37,883 nucleotides of DNA from Desulfurococcaceae archaeon (GTDB lineage: Archaea > Thermoproteota > Thermoprotei_A > Sulfolobales > Ignisphaeraceae): NCBI GenBank assembly GCA_020832925.1, contig JAJHRF010000012.1, positions 1 through 37,883 of the forward strand, given 5' to 3'. The notes under the pieces are model-generated. The model worked only from the letters and a program-made list of their open reading frames with translations, ran no database searches and was not told the origin of the DNA. Both the position numbers and the translations under genes were made by a program. Of the stretch, positions 25,661 to 35,011 are shown piece by piece. Positions within the stretch are counted from its first letter, which is position 1. Each line of letters starts with the position of its first letter.

Positions 25661-26785
25661 CTAGGTCACTATCTCCTCGATACACCCCATGTAGAGACAG
25701 TCCTTTATCTCTATAGCTATCCTCCTACCCATGCTGATAGGCTTACCGAAGTACAGCTTACTGTACTGCCCCCCAATACCCATGTGGACATTAGTACCAC
25801 CACCGATCCTGGTAGCTACATCGAATACAACTACATCTAGATCAGGTGTCACCATGAGCTGCAACGTGAATGGCCCTATGATACCTGGGGGCTCCAGCTT
25901 TATCGTTGCATCGACGAATCTATCCCCGATTTCGAAAAGCTTCTCCAACATACTCTCCCTAATTGTGGCCATCTCATGGCCTATCTCTATCATCTCTATA
26001 TCTACGATCTCCCGGAGTTCTAGTTGTACATCTGCTGGTAACCTCAGTACTCCATCTAGATTCGTCTGGATCCTTCTATCGATGCTGATTACCTCTACAT
26101 CTTTTCTAGCGATACTCCTGAAGTAGTTAACGTTGAAATGCGCTCCTATTATGAGCTCCTCTATCGAGGCTTTCACAAGATCGTTTTCACTTACTACACC
26201 ATCTGAAATAAGTTTTCTAAACTTTTTCCAGAAATCATCTCTATCTACTGCTACGAAGAACCCTCTTTCAACACGTTTCTTTGCATGAGGCATTTTAACT
26301 ATGACAGGTCTATCTATTTCATCTGGGTTTGAGTATGTTCTAGGTCTTCTAATCCCTGCTTCATCTAGAAGCTTATAGTAAGTCTTGATCCCTACTCTCT
26401 CCTCATACCTCAGCAAATACCTATTCCCAAATATTGGGATAGGGAAATTCTGCTCGATATTGTCGTAGCCTACATATACAGCGAAACTTCTATTAGGTAT
26501 GAAGATGGAGTTCCGAGACCTTAGAATCGATACCACATCGTTTTTCACAACATCGGCAAAGCTATAGAGTATTAGAGGGTAGTCAACAACTCTCCTAAAT
26601 CTTAAGTAAGGCTTTTCTCTCCCTTTCTGACATACAGCGATAGTTTTGAAACCCTCGTCTTTAGCTCCATCGAATACATCTAGAGCTGAATGACTTGCTA
26701 TCGTAGCTATGTGGATAGCTTCAACATCTAGTCTATAGTCTTTGAGTAGATCTCTTGGATTATATCGTGAGCTCAAGGTCTCCAC
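25661..26785 (-). CDS. purP: Formate-dependent AICAR formyltransferase (PurP), copy 1
   Basis: PurP is the archaeal ATP-grasp enzyme that makes FAICAR from AICAR, formate and ATP, replacing the bacterial folate-dependent PurH formylase. The N-terminus [20 protein letters not shown] is the family signature; the ATP-grasp core includes [29 protein letters not shown] and the C-terminal [12 protein letters not shown] metal/ATP segment. Full length at 374 aa. The start is GTG at 26785; TATA-like ATTTATAA near 26810-26817 makes the transcript leaderless or nearly so. It heads the purP-purB unit. Confidence 0.93.
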   Translation of the reverse strand: METLSSRYNPRDLLKDYRLDVEAIHIATIASHSALDVFDGAKDEGFKTIAVCQKGREKPYLRFRRVVDYPLILYSFADVVKNDVVSILRSRNSIFIPNRSFAVYVGYDNIEQNFPIPIFGNRYLLRYEERVGIKTYYKLLDEAGIRRPRTYSNPDEIDRPVIVKMPHAKKRVERGFFVAVDRDDFWKKFRKLISDGVVSENDLVKASIEELIIGAHFNVNYFRSIARKDVEVISIDRRIQTNLDGVLRLPADVQLELREIVDIEMIEIGHEMATIRESMLEKLFEIGDRFVDATIKLEPPGIIGPFTLQLMVTPDLDVVVFDVATRIGGGTNVHMGIGGQYSKLYFGKPISMGRRIAIEIKDCLYMGCIEEIVT

Positions 26786-26809
26786 AAGTAGAACACCTTA
26801 GTGAAGATT

Positions 26810-26817
26810 ATTATAAA
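26810..26817 (-). promoter_or_regulatory. TATA-like element for purP(1)-purB
   Basis: On the minus strand the sequence reads ATTTATAA about 25 nt before the GTG at 26785, the spacing expected for an archaeal TATA box and a leaderless start. A second AT-rich block, TTTTTATAAA, lies just upstream and could serve instead. Confidence 0.5.
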
Positions 26818-26862
26818 TTTTTATAAAAAGCTTGGATTCACTAAAACTATGGAATGCATACT

Positions 26863-26882
26863 ATCTACATAGCTATGTAGAT
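26863..26882. promoter_or_regulatory. Perfect 20-nt palindrome, candidate purine operator
   Basis: ATCTACATAGCTATGTAGAT is a perfect inverted repeat of 10-nt arms. Its core TACATA-GC-TATGTA is the same as the sites between purE and purC. It lies about 80 nt upstream of the purP(1) start and ends exactly at the purP(2) stop codon, upstream of the TATA-like element, where it could regulate the purP(1)-purB unit. Confidence 0.6.
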
Positions 26883-27943
26883 TATGTTAAGACTTTCTCT
26901 AACATGTTTCTCTGAATAGCTAACCTGATTTCTCTTGCTATTCTTCTACCTGTACTCATAGGCTCTGACCAGTATAGATATGAGTAGGGGCTACCATCTA
27001 TATAGAGATTAGTACCTGCAACAATTCTACCTGAGAACTCAAATACCTTTATCTCCATATTATCATCTATAACGCTTTCTAAACAGAAAGGCCCTATTAC
27101 CCCGGGGGGTAAGCTCTTCTTAGTCTCTTCAACAAATTTAATACCGTATTCTAGAACTTTCGTTAGCAAGCTTTCTCTTAAGACTAGAGGTATGTTTCCT
27201 ACAACTACGAAACTAGGTTCAGTACCGAGTTCTGCAACAATATTGTGAGGAATTCTTCGAAGACCATCTACATTAGTTTCGTACCGTATATCTGCACCAA
27301 GTATCTCTACTCTTTCTAGTACTGGGCTATAGAAGTAGTGGAAGTAAGCTGTAACACCAACTAAATAGTCCTGAACCATAGCCTCTTCGAAAGATTTTAT
27401 AAGACCTTCCTCGATTCTCTTCTTAAGACCTTCAACAACCTCTGTACCTGATCTAGCTAAGAAATACCCTTTACCACCTTTAGCACCAGGTAGTTTAACT
27501 ATGACTAGCCTGTCTATCTTATCTCCAACTCTGTAGACCTTGGGTATAGGTATACCTGCTCTCCTCAGCAGCTCCATCTTCGCCCATTGATCAGCTTCTA
27601 CTCTGAATAACTTCCTCAACCCGAATATCGGTACCTCGATATTTTCAGCACAATCGAGACCTACGTACTCTACATAGCTACCGTGAGGCACTATAACAGC
27701 GTTCAGAGATCTCAGTTTTTCAACAATATCTCTTCTACAGAGCTCTCTCCAGCTATCTAGAACTACAAAGTAGTCTATCAAATGCTTAAACTGTTCATAG
27801 AACCAAAGTCTATCTCTAACAACTATGGCAATTGTTCTGAAACCCTCTATCTTAGCTCCATGAAATATCTGAAGAGATGAATGACTAGCTAAAGTTGCTA
27901 TCGACAACTTCTCCAAATCATACCTAGTCATGAACTCCATCAT
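26882..27943 (-). CDS. purP: PurP family ATP-grasp protein, copy 2
   Basis: Second PurP paralogue, sharing with copy 1 the N-terminal [20 protein letters not shown] block, the [18 protein letters not shown]-grasp strand, and the C-terminal [12 protein letters not shown] segment. In copy 1 the corresponding late motif is [11 protein letters not shown], so the last active-site region differs slightly. Crenarchaeal PurPs often occur in two groups; which copy makes FAICAR is unresolved here. Starts possible at ATG 27943, 27940 or 27931; an upstream open stretch to 28006 overlaps purK and is rejected. It lies 16 nt after the purK stop, third in purE-purK-purP(2). Confidence 0.9.
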   Translation of the reverse strand: MMEFMTRYDLEKLSIATLASHSSLQIFHGAKIEGFRTIAIVVRDRLWFYEQFKHLIDYFVVLDSWRELCRRDIVEKLRSLNAVIVPHGSYVEYVGLDCAENIEVPIFGLRKLFRVEADQWAKMELLRRAGIPIPKVYRVGDKIDRLVIVKLPGAKGGKGYFLARSGTEVVEGLKKRIEEGLIKSFEEAMVQDYLVGVTAYFHYFYSPVLERVEILGADIRYETNVDGLRRIPHNIVAELGTEPSFVVVGNIPLVLRESLLTKVLEYGIKFVEETKKSLPPGVIGPFCLESVIDDNMEIKVFEFSGRIVAGTNLYIDGSPYSYLYWSEPMSTGRRIAREIRLAIQRNMLEKVLT

Positions 27944-27959
27944 ATATGTGCACCAGCAC

Positions 27960-29063
27960 TTAGACGTAGTTTTCAACACCTTCGGGGTAAAGAAGTTTAG
28001 TAACATGTCTTATCTTCTCTTCAACTTCTTCTATAGTTTTCCCGACGATGTTTATATGCCCCATCTTTCTTCTCCTCCTAACCTCGTTCTTTCCATACCA
28101 ATAAATTTTCCCTATCTTTAATACCTCTATAGGTATGTTATTTAATGATAAACCGAGTATATTAACCATGCCGCCCGGAGATAGGATTTCTACTTCAGCT
28201 AGATCTACACCTATTATAGCTCTAATATGCTGTTCAAATTGTGAAACATTTGCTGTATCTAATGTATAGTGACCTGTGTTATGTACTCTTGGAGCAAATT
28301 CGTTAACCATAACGTCGCCATCTTTAACAAAGAATTCTATAGCCATAACCCCTACATAGTTAAGCTTAGTTGCTATCTCTACAGCTATATCAAACATTTT
28401 CTTCGTCACTATTTCGTTCCTCAGAGGTCCATAGTTATATACTAAAATCCCTTTAACATTCATATTATATGTAGGAGGATATAGCTGAATTTCACCGTTA
28501 TGATTTCGAGCAAGAACTATTGAGGCTTCGTAATCGAAGTCTACATACTCTTCAACTATGAATACATCTCTTATTTTAGCAATTGCGTCATATATTTGTT
28601 CAAAATCGTTTCTACTCTTGATAAAGAACTGGCCCTTGCCATCATAACCACCTTTAGACTGTTTAACAACAGCTAAGTAGTTAAACTCATTTCTTACGAG
28701 TTTAAGAACCTCGAGAGGATCCTCTGTAATGAAGAACTTAGGGATAGGGATACCTAGTTTTTTAAAGAACATTCTTTCTCTCCAACGTTCATGCTTAAGC
28801 TCTACAACATCTAGTCTTGGGATAAGCTTACCCTTTTCTTCTGCATATCTTAGAACTTCGTAGGGTATATGTTCGAATTCGTATGTAACGATATCTACTA
28901 TCTCTACCATATCTTTGTATTCATCGAAATTAAAACATTTATCAGCTAATCTACATGCAGGAGCACTTAGATTATCCACGACGTAGAAAGTTAGAGGATA
29001 CCTTCTACCCTCTAGAATCATCATCCATCCTAGCTGCCCACCCCCTAGGATCCCTATCCTCAT
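27960..29063 (-). CDS. purK: N5-carboxyaminoimidazole ribonucleotide synthetase
   Basis: PurK carboxylates AIR with ATP and bicarbonate to N5-CAIR, which PurE then rearranges. The N-terminus GILGGGQLGWMMI is the family start and fixes the ATG at 29063, one nucleotide after the purE stop. ATP-grasp features: VVKQSKGGYDGKGQFFI, IVEEYVDFDYEASIV and NEFAPRVHNTGHYTLD. Length 367 aa. It forms a unit with purE and purP(2). Confidence 0.95.
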   Translation of the reverse strand: MRIGILGGGQLGWMMILEGRRYPLTFYVVDNLSAPACRLADKCFNFDEYKDMVEIVDIVTYEFEHIPYEVLRYAEEKGKLIPRLDVVELKHERWRERMFFKKLGIPIPKFFITEDPLEVLKLVRNEFNYLAVVKQSKGGYDGKGQFFIKSRNDFEQIYDAIAKIRDVFIVEEYVDFDYEASIVLARNHNGEIQLYPPTYNMNVKGILVYNYGPLRNEIVTKKMFDIAVEIATKLNYVGVMAIEFFVKDGDVMVNEFAPRVHNTGHYTLDTANVSQFEQHIRAIIGVDLAEVEILSPGGMVNILGLSLNNIPIEVLKIGKIYWYGKNEVRRRRKMGHINIVGKTIEEVEEKIRHVTKLLYPEGVENYV

Positions 29064-29064
29064 T

Positions 29065-29547
29065 CTACTCAAGTCTTGTAGAGAGAACCTCATTCTTCAT
29101 ATCCTCTGCAAATTTCTTTAATTTTTCAGCAATCTCAGGATACTTAATCCCCAGAATCCTCAAAGCCAAAAGAGCTGCATTCCTAGCATTACCTATAGCT
29201 ACTGTTGCCACTGGTGTACCGTAAGGCATCTGAACAATTGATAGAAGTGAATCAAGTCCATTTAAATACTTTGATGGTATTGGTACACCGATAACAGGTA
29301 AATGAGTTAGAGATGCAACCATCCCAGGAAGATGTGCAGCTCCACCTGCACCAGCTATTATAACCTCTATACCCTTTTCAGCAGCTGTTTTAGCGAACTC
29401 AAACATGAACTCAGGCGTTCTATGAGCAGATATAACTCTTGCCTCGACCTCTACCCCGAACTGTTTCAAAATTTCAACAGCTTCTTTCATGTATTCCCAA
29501 TCGTTTTTACTACCCATTATTACAGCAACTTTCGGGATAAGTACCAC
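29065..29547 (-). CDS. purE: N5-CAIR mutase
   Basis: PurE class I mutase converting N5-CAIR to CAIR. Motifs: [14 protein letters not shown] with the catalytic Ser/Asp region, SAHRTPE, and [15 protein letters not shown]. Its association with PurK marks the two-enzyme, bicarbonate-using branch. Length 160 aa. The start is GTG at 29547; TATA-like TTATATAG at about 29571-29578 and the palindrome at 29549-29566 lie immediately upstream, so the mRNA is probably leaderless and the palindrome overlaps the start region. Confidence 0.95.
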   Translation of the reverse strand: MVLIPKVAVIMGSKNDWEYMKEAVEILKQFGVEVEARVISAHRTPEFMFEFAKTAAEKGIEVIIAGAGGAAHLPGMVASLTHLPVIGVPIPSKYLNGLDSLLSIVQMPYGTPVATVAIGNARNAALLALRILGIKYPEIAEKLKKFAEDMKNEVLSTRLE

Positions 29548-29752
29548 CTATACATAGATATGTATATAAGCTATATAAGTCTTCTGTTTTACTTAACCGT
29601 ATTAAATTTACATATTTATGTATATTAATATTTACACTTAGATTTTCACACTATTTAACTCAACATGGAAAACGCTTTTACATATTTATGTATATTTAAG
29701 TTTGATTATGTAGAAGAGAGATTTATATTCAGTATTACATAATCTATGTAAT
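29548..29752. promoter_or_regulatory. Divergent purE/purC control region with four palindromes
   Basis: This 205-nt AT-rich region serves both directions. It holds four inverted repeats of core TACATA-Nx-TATGTA: 29549-29566 (spacer GA, arms extended to TATACATA/TATGTATA), 29609-29622 (TT), 29679-29692 (TT) and 29735-29751 (TTACATA-ATC-TATGTAA). The second and third lie within an exact 20-nt direct repeat, TTTACATATTTATGTATATT, 70 nt apart. The first abuts the purE start; the fourth sits between the purC TATA-like box (TTTATATT, 29722-29729) and the purC start. Such placement suggests a repressor binding over both transcription starts, with inner sites perhaps for looping. Confidence 0.75.
29722..29729 (+). 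promoter_or_regulatory. TATA-like element of the purC operon
   Basis: TTTATATT lies about 24-31 nt upstream of the GTG at 29753 and 33-40 nt upstream of the ATG at 29762, the normal archaeal distance for a start at or just before the initiation codon. The fourth palindrome lies directly downstream. Confidence 0.6.
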
Positions 29753-29761
29753 GTGGAGAAT

Positions 29762-30517
29762 ATGAGGAAACTCCAACTTGTTTACGAAGGGAAGAGTAAA
29801 CGTGTTTACTCCTTAGATGAAGATAGCCTTGTTATGGAGTTCAAAGACGATGTAACAGCTTTAAACGGGAATGTCAAAGCTATTGCCATGGGAAAGGGGG
29901 TTCTTAGTGCACGTCTATCTGCTTTCTTCTTCAAGCTTCTAGAAGATCACGGTATTAAGACTCATTTCCTCAATTATGATGGGTGCAGAATTGTTGTAGT
30001 TAAACGTCTTAATATAATACCTGTAGAGGTTATTGTGAGGAATTATGCGTATGGATCACTCTTCAAGAGAATACCTCTCTACAGACCTCTCCAAAGATTA
30101 GATCCCCCACTTATAGAGTTTCACTACAAAGATGATGACCTACATGATCCGCTAGTACTTGAAGAAGATCTTATTAGAACCAGGCTATTGACGCATGAGG
30201 AACTCGATTTCATTAAAAACGTTAGTCTGAAGGTTAACGATATACTAACTAAGTTCTTTGAGTCTAGGAATCTTAAATTCATAGATATGAAGCTAGAGTT
30301 CGGTAGAACAAAGAAAGGTGAAATACTTGTTGCTGATGAGATTTCTGGTGATACGTTTAGAGTTGTAGATGACCAAGGTAACCATCTAGATAAGGAGATA
30401 TTTAGAAGGAGTCGAGATGTAGCTCTTCTTTTGAAAGCTTACATAAGGTTGGCACAGGTTGTAGGGGTGGGTATAGATGACATTTATACACCGTGTAGAG
30501 ATTATTATAACGAATAA
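29762..30517 (+). CDS. purC: SAICAR synthetase
   Basis: PurC joins CAIR and aspartate with ATP to give SAICAR. The N-terminus LVYEGKSKRVYSL and the blocks VEVIVRNYAYGSLFKR, DMKLEFGR and VADEISGDTFRV are diagnostic. Length 251 aa from the ATG at 29762; an in-frame GTG at 29753 would add three residues and could serve as the leaderless start. It is the first gene of an eight-gene plus-strand pur operon. Its 3' end overlaps purS by 41 nt. Confidence 0.95.
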   Translation: MRKLQLVYEGKSKRVYSLDEDSLVMEFKDDVTALNGNVKAIAMGKGVLSARLSAFFFKLLEDHGIKTHFLNYDGCRIVVVKRLNIIPVEVIVRNYAYGSLFKRIPLYRPLQRLDPPLIEFHYKDDDLHDPLVLEEDLIRTRLLTHEELDFIKNVSLKVNDILTKFFESRNLKFIDMKLEFGRTKKGEILVADEISGDTFRVVDDQGNHLDKEIFRRSRDVALLLKAYIRLAQVVGVGIDDIYTPCRDYYNE

Positions 30518-30737
30518 GAAAGGTGTTAAAGATCCTGAGGGAGAGACTATACATAAGCATTTAATACTTAGGAAAGGGTATAACGTGGTTCACAACGTTA
30601 GAACAGGGAAATACTTGTTACTCACGGTTAGCGCATCCTCGGAAGAAGAAGCTGTTAATATTGTTAAAGAGATGTGCGAGAAATTGAGGATATACAACCC
30701 TGTGGTCCACGATATCGAGGTGAGAATACGTGGTTAA
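30477..30737 (+). CDS. purS: FGAM synthase small subunit PurS
   Basis: PurS is the ~80-residue scaffold that bridges PurL and PurQ in the three-subunit formylglycinamidine ribonucleotide synthetase. The RVEIIITNKKGVKDPEG opening and KYLLLTVSASSEEEA match the family. The only usable start is the ATG at 30477, giving 86 aa and overlapping purC by 41 nt; this is a long overlap for the operon. It then overlaps purQ by 8 nt (GTGGTTAA). Confidence 0.92.
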   Translation: MTFIHRVEIIITNKKGVKDPEGETIHKHLILRKGYNVVHNVRTGKYLLLTVSASSEEEAVNIVKEMCEKLRIYNPVVHDIEVRIRG

Positions 30738-31419
30738 AGTAGCTGTACTGAAGTTCCCTGGTACGAATTGCGATGAAGATGTACACCATGTTTTAAAGAA
30801 CGTTTTCTTTGTAGATTCCCAGATTGTTTGGTATAAAAACTTCTCGTTAAATGGTTGGGACGCCATTATTATCCCTGGAGGGTTTAGCTATGGAGATTGG
30901 CTTAGAGCTGGCGCAATAGCTGCGAGAACTTCTGCAATTGAAGAGCTTATTAATGCAAGAGATATAGGGGTACCTGTTCTCGGTATATGTAACGGTTTTC
31001 AAATACTTGTTGAAGCTGGTCTGCTTCCAGGAGCTCTTCTACCTAATGAGAGTGGCAGATTTGTATGTAGATGGGTAAGAACATACGTAGAGAGACCTAG
31101 AGGTCCGTGGCTTTCACTAACTACAGAAGGCTACGAAATACATATGCCTGTAGCGCACGGTGAAGGGAGGTACTATATAGATGAAGAGAATTACCAGAAT
31201 ATTTTACTGAAGAGCCCTTTGATCAGGTATGCCAAAGGCGATAATCCTAATGGAAGTGTTTACGATATAGCTGGTGTAGCATCTGAGGATGGTCTTATCC
31301 TCGGGCTTATGCCTCATCCAGAGAGATCTTCTGAAGACCTTCTTCCTCCAAGAGGTTTCAGACCTGGGGGAAGGATAATATTCGAAAGCCTTGTCTACTC
31401 GCTTAAAAGGGGTTGGTGA
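30730..31419 (+). CDS. purQ: FGAM synthase glutaminase subunit PurQ
   Basis: Class I glutamine amidotransferase subunit that supplies ammonia to PurL. The nucleophile is Cys87 in LGICNGFQ; the second part of the triad lies in LMPHPERSS near the C-terminus. The N-terminus VAVLKFPGTNCDED is standard. Start GTG at 30730 inside purS; the stop overlaps the purL ATG in TGATG. Length 229 aa. Confidence 0.95.
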   Translation: MVKVAVLKFPGTNCDEDVHHVLKNVFFVDSQIVWYKNFSLNGWDAIIIPGGFSYGDWLRAGAIAARTSAIEELINARDIGVPVLGICNGFQILVEAGLLPGALLPNESGRFVCRWVRTYVERPRGPWLSLTTEGYEIHMPVAHGEGRYYIDEENYQNILLKSPLIRYAKGDNPNGSVYDIAGVASEDGLILGLMPHPERSSEDLLPPRGFRPGGRIIFESLVYSLKRGW

Positions 31420-33617
31420 TGCCTCTTAGTTTAGAAGAGGTTGAAGAGATTAGGAGGATACTGGGTAGAGAACCGACAGAAGAAGAACTTGCTATGTTTG
31501 AAGCTCAGTGGAGCGAACATTGTTCATATAAAAGTAGTAAGCTTCTGCTAAAATTACTACCAAGCGAAGGAAGGCATGTGGTGGTAGGTCCTGGGAGAGA
31601 TGCTCCAGCTGTTAAGGTGTTCAAGGACTGGGTAGTTGTTTTTAAAATCGAGAGCCACAACCATCCCTCTGCTGTCGATCCGTATAACGGTGCTGCAACA
31701 GGTATTGGAGGAATAGTTCGAGATATACTATCGTTAGGTGCTAAACCCATAGCTTTACTAGATATGCTCTACCTAGGTAACCCTAGGAATCCTCACGCTA
31801 ATTGGTTGATAAGAGGTATAGTTAGAGGTATAAGTGATTATGGGAATAGGATAGGTATCCCCACAGTCGCTGGCGATACGTGGTTTGACAATGCTTTTAA
31901 CAGCCAGCCTCTCGTTAACGTAGCTTGTATAGGTATAGCGAAGCCTGATAAAGTTGTTCTCACAACACCTGAGCCCGGGGATCTAATAATAATCATGGGG
32001 AATTCTACCGGTAGAGATGGTTTACTGGGGAGCAGCTTCGCTTCTAAACCTCTTGCTGAAGATGTGGATAGAGATATAGGGGCTGTTCAAGTAGGAGACC
32101 CTCTCACAGAGAAACTATTAATAGACGTTATCCAGATACTGATCGAGAAAGGCGTTGTTAAGTATATTAAAGACCTTGGCGGTGGTGGTTTAACAACAGC
32201 TGTATGTGAAACAGCTGCAGACCATAATCTAGGGGCTGTTATATATCTAGAGAAACTCCATACAAGACAGAGTTTAACACCTTTAGAACTCCTTGTATCT
32301 GAAAGCCAGGAAAGAATGCTGCTTGTGGTTAATCCGGAGAATATAGAGAGTGTAGCTAGAGTCTTGGACGAGTACGACGTTATGTACAGCGTTATAGGGT
32401 TTTTCACAGACGACGGGATTATAAAGGTTTTCTACAATGGGGTAAAGGTAGCTGAGGTACCTGCTAAAGAACTTGCAAAACCTAGACCTCTAAGAAGAGC
32501 TTCTACACCGCCTTTAGAAGTTTTGAAAGGTTTGAAACCTCTCTACAATCTGCCTCCGGAACCTAACTACGAGGAATCCATAGTAAAGGTCTTGACGTCG
32601 CTGAACATAGTCTCTAAGAGGTGGATCTATGAGCAGTACGACCATGAGGTAGGGATAAGAACAGTAGTTAAACCAGGGTATGGAGATGCTGCTGTTCTAA
32701 GACTTCTAGATGGTAGTAGACGGGGTATAGCTGTTAAAGGTGATGCTAATCCTAGATACACATACCTAGACCCTTTCAATGGAGCAGCTAATGCTGTTGC
32801 TGAATGCTTTAGAAATCTCGTAGCTGTAGGGTCTAAGCCTATAGCTATTGTTGACGAGCTAAATGCTGGCAACCCTGAGAAACCTGAGCATTTCTGGTAC
32901 TTCGAGATGATGGTTAAAGGCATTGCATGGATAGCTGAAGAACTTAAGTTACCTGTTGTAGGTGGGAAAGTGAGTTTCTATAACGAAGACCATAGAGGTA
33001 AACAGGTGAAGCCTACAGCAACTATTGTGGGCATTGGTAGGGTAGACGATATCACTAAAGCTATGACTATGGATTTCAAAGAGAATGGATCTTATATAGC
33101 TATCGTCGGTGTTACATACCCTGAGCTAGGTGGAAGCGAGTACCTCTTCAGAATATTCGGTTTAGAGGAAGGAGAGATACCCAGGCCTAGACCTTCTTCA
33201 GAACTTAGGAACGGGAAATTCGTTTACAAAGCTATTAGCTTAGGATACGTAAATGCTGTCCACGACATAAGCATAGGGGGTCTTGCAACAGCATTGATAG
33301 AGATGGCTGTGAAGGGAAAGATAGGTTTTGAAGTAGATATAGCTAAGGTTTTCGCTAGAGGTATACAACGTCTCGACGAGATCTTATTCTCGGAGACGCA
33401 AGCTCGTTACATCTTAGAGGTGAAAGGTGAGTACCTAGAGGATCTCCTAAAACTTGCCGATAGGCTCGGAGTTAAGGTTAGTATCATAGGGAGGACTAGG
33501 GATAGAAATAGCGTGGTTTTCACTAAGAACTCTACAGTTCTAGTTAATCTCGACCTCTCCTACCTATCCGATATCTACGACAAAACTCTAGAGGAAGAGA
33601 TAGAAGGTGGTGTATAG
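31419..33617 (+). CDS. purL: FGAM synthase large subunit PurL
   Basis: ATP-dependent synthetase subunit converting FGAR to FGAM with PurS and PurQ. Small-form PurL of 732 aa with two AIRS-like halves. Motifs: WSEHCSYKSSK (catalytic His34), KIESHNHPSAVDPYNGAATG, and in the second half DANPRYTYLDPFNGA. The ATG at 31419 is preferred over TTG/GTG a few codons earlier because it makes the coupled TGATG junction. The stop overlaps the purF GTG by 1 nt (TAGTG). Confidence 0.96.
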   Translation: MPLSLEEVEEIRRILGREPTEEELAMFEAQWSEHCSYKSSKLLLKLLPSEGRHVVVGPGRDAPAVKVFKDWVVVFKIESHNHPSAVDPYNGAATGIGGIVRDILSLGAKPIALLDMLYLGNPRNPHANWLIRGIVRGISDYGNRIGIPTVAGDTWFDNAFNSQPLVNVACIGIAKPDKVVLTTPEPGDLIIIMGNSTGRDGLLGSSFASKPLAEDVDRDIGAVQVGDPLTEKLLIDVIQILIEKGVVKYIKDLGGGGLTTAVCETAADHNLGAVIYLEKLHTRQSLTPLELLVSESQERMLLVVNPENIESVARVLDEYDVMYSVIGFFTDDGIIKVFYNGVKVAEVPAKELAKPRPLRRASTPPLEVLKGLKPLYNLPPEPNYEESIVKVLTSLNIVSKRWIYEQYDHEVGIRTVVKPGYGDAAVLRLLDGSRRGIAVKGDANPRYTYLDPFNGAANAVAECFRNLVAVGSKPIAIVDELNAGNPEKPEHFWYFEMMVKGIAWIAEELKLPVVGGKVSFYNEDHRGKQVKPTATIVGIGRVDDITKAMTMDFKENGSYIAIVGVTYPELGGSEYLFRIFGLEEGEIPRPRPSSELRNGKFVYKAISLGYVNAVHDISIGGLATALIEMAVKGKIGFEVDIAKVFARGIQRLDEILFSETQARYILEVKGEYLEDLLKLADRLGVKVSIIGRTRDRNSVVFTKNSTVLVNLDLSYLSDIYDKTLEEEIEGGV

Positions 33618-35011
33618 TGTGTGGAATAGCTGGTTATGTAGGTACACGTAACATTATCTCGACAATCATATCTCTACTTATAGAGGTTCAGCATAGAGGT
33701 CAAGAAGCTGCTGGAATCTCTTTAATTAGGACGGATGGTCGTATAGATGTTGTAAAAGGTCGAGGATATGTTCTCGATGTTTTTAACGAAGAGACCATAA
33801 ATATTCTTCGTATTGCTAGCGATAATATCTTCGGTGCTATAGGGCATGTGAGGTACTCTACAACAGGTGAATACCTGGAACATCAAGCTCAACCAGTAGC
33901 TTTAGGAGATGAGAATTATAGAATAGCGATAGCGTTCAACGGCACTATAGCTAACTACATCGAGTTGGCTAAGGAGTTCAATATCAGTAGTAACCGTGGA
34001 GATGTCTTTGTTCTTGCTGAAGTTATCTATAAACTTGCCCTAGAGTACGGAAAAGATGTTGTAGAAGCTTTAAAGGTATTGCCTTACTACGTTATAGGAG
34101 GTTACAGTCTAGCTGTAGCAACATCCGAGCCGAGAATAGCTATTGCACGAGATCCTTACGCGTTTAGACCTCTTGTATATGCATATAATGAGCGTGAATT
34201 TGTTTTCGCTTCAGAAACTTCTGTACTTGAATGTGTAGGCTTTAACAATTGGAGCGAGGTTTTGCCAGGGGAAATCGTGGTTTTCGATGGAAACTCCGTT
34301 GAGAAAACGAGGTCGACATTTTCTGCTGAGTTCTCTCCATGTATATTTGAGTACGTGTACTTCTCTAGACCGGACTCCATATTCAACAGTATCAGTGTAT
34401 ACAAAGCTAGGATAGGTATGGGGGTAGAGCTAGCTCTCACAAATCCTGCCCAAGGAGATGTTGTTATACCTGTTCCCGATAGCAGTAGACCAGCCGCCAT
34501 AGGTTTCAGCAAAGCCTCTGGTATACCTCTTGAAGAAGGTATTATCGCTAATAAGTACGTTGGTAGAGGATTCATAGCTCCTCCATTCATTCGAGATACC
34601 TTATCCAAGCTGAAGTACGGATTCGTTAGAGAAGCTGTAAATGGGAAAAGAGTTGTACTTGTAGATGATTCGATAGTTCGAGGTACTACTATGAGGAGCA
34701 TCGTTAGGAGGTTGAGGGAGGTAGGGGCAAAGGAGGTTCACGTAAGGATAGCGAGCCCGCCATTCAGATACCCATGCTTCATGGGTATAGATATCTCTTC
34801 TCGAGAAGAGCTTCTAGCGTGGAGGTTCAGCGATTTGAAGAATATAGCGAAGTCTATCGAAGCTGATAGTCTTGGATACAACACTGTAGAAGGTCTTCGT
34901 AGAGCTGTAGGTCTTCCCTCAGCATGTTTTGCATGTTTTACCGGTATCTACCCCTTCAAGGAATTCGATTTAGAGAAAATGGAGAAAATGATTTCGAGGT
35001 GCTACGTATGA
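33617..35011 (+). CDS. purF: Amidophosphoribosyltransferase
   Basis: PurF makes phosphoribosylamine from PRPP and glutamine, the first step of the pathway. It begins directly MCGIAGYVG, so Cys2 is the N-terminal nucleophile with no propeptide. Glutaminase landmarks HVRYSTTGE and FNGTIANY and the PRPP loop VVLVDDSIVRGTTM are intact. Cysteines in RYPCFMGID and SACFACFTG match the ligand regions of the Fe-S-type PurF. Length 464 aa. Start GTG at 33617; the stop overlaps the paralogue's ATG (ATGA). Confidence 0.96.
   Translation: MCGIAGYVGTRNIISTIISLLIEVQHRGQEAAGISLIRTDGRIDVVKGRGYVLDVFNEETINILRIASDNIFGAIGHVRYSTTGEYLEHQAQPVALGDENYRIAIAFNGTIANYIELAKEFNISSNRGDVFVLAEVIYKLALEYGKDVVEALKVLPYYVIGGYSLAVATSEPRIAIARDPYAFRPLVYAYNEREFVFASETSVLECVGFNNWSEVLPGEIVVFDGNSVEKTRSTFSAEFSPCIFEYVYFSRPDSIFNSISVYKARIGMGVELALTNPAQGDVVIPVPDSSRPAAIGFSKASGIPLEEGIIANKYVGRGFIAPPFIRDTLSKLKYGFVREAVNGKRVVLVDDSIVRGTTMRSIVRRLREVGAKEVHVRIASPPFRYPCFMGIDISSREELLAWRFSDLKNIAKSIEADSLGYNTVEGLRRAVGLPSACFACFTGIYPFKEFDLEKMEKMISRCYV

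Noticed and set aside
27944-28006. N-terminal extension of purP(2) overlapping purK
   Set aside because: The extra residues do not match the PurP N-terminus, which starts shortly before the ATLASHSS motif.
34924-35007. N-terminal extension of the PurF paralogue from 34924
   Set aside because: It overlaps the conserved C-terminal Cys region of purF in another frame; the ATG at 35008 with ATGA overlap is the standard coupled start.
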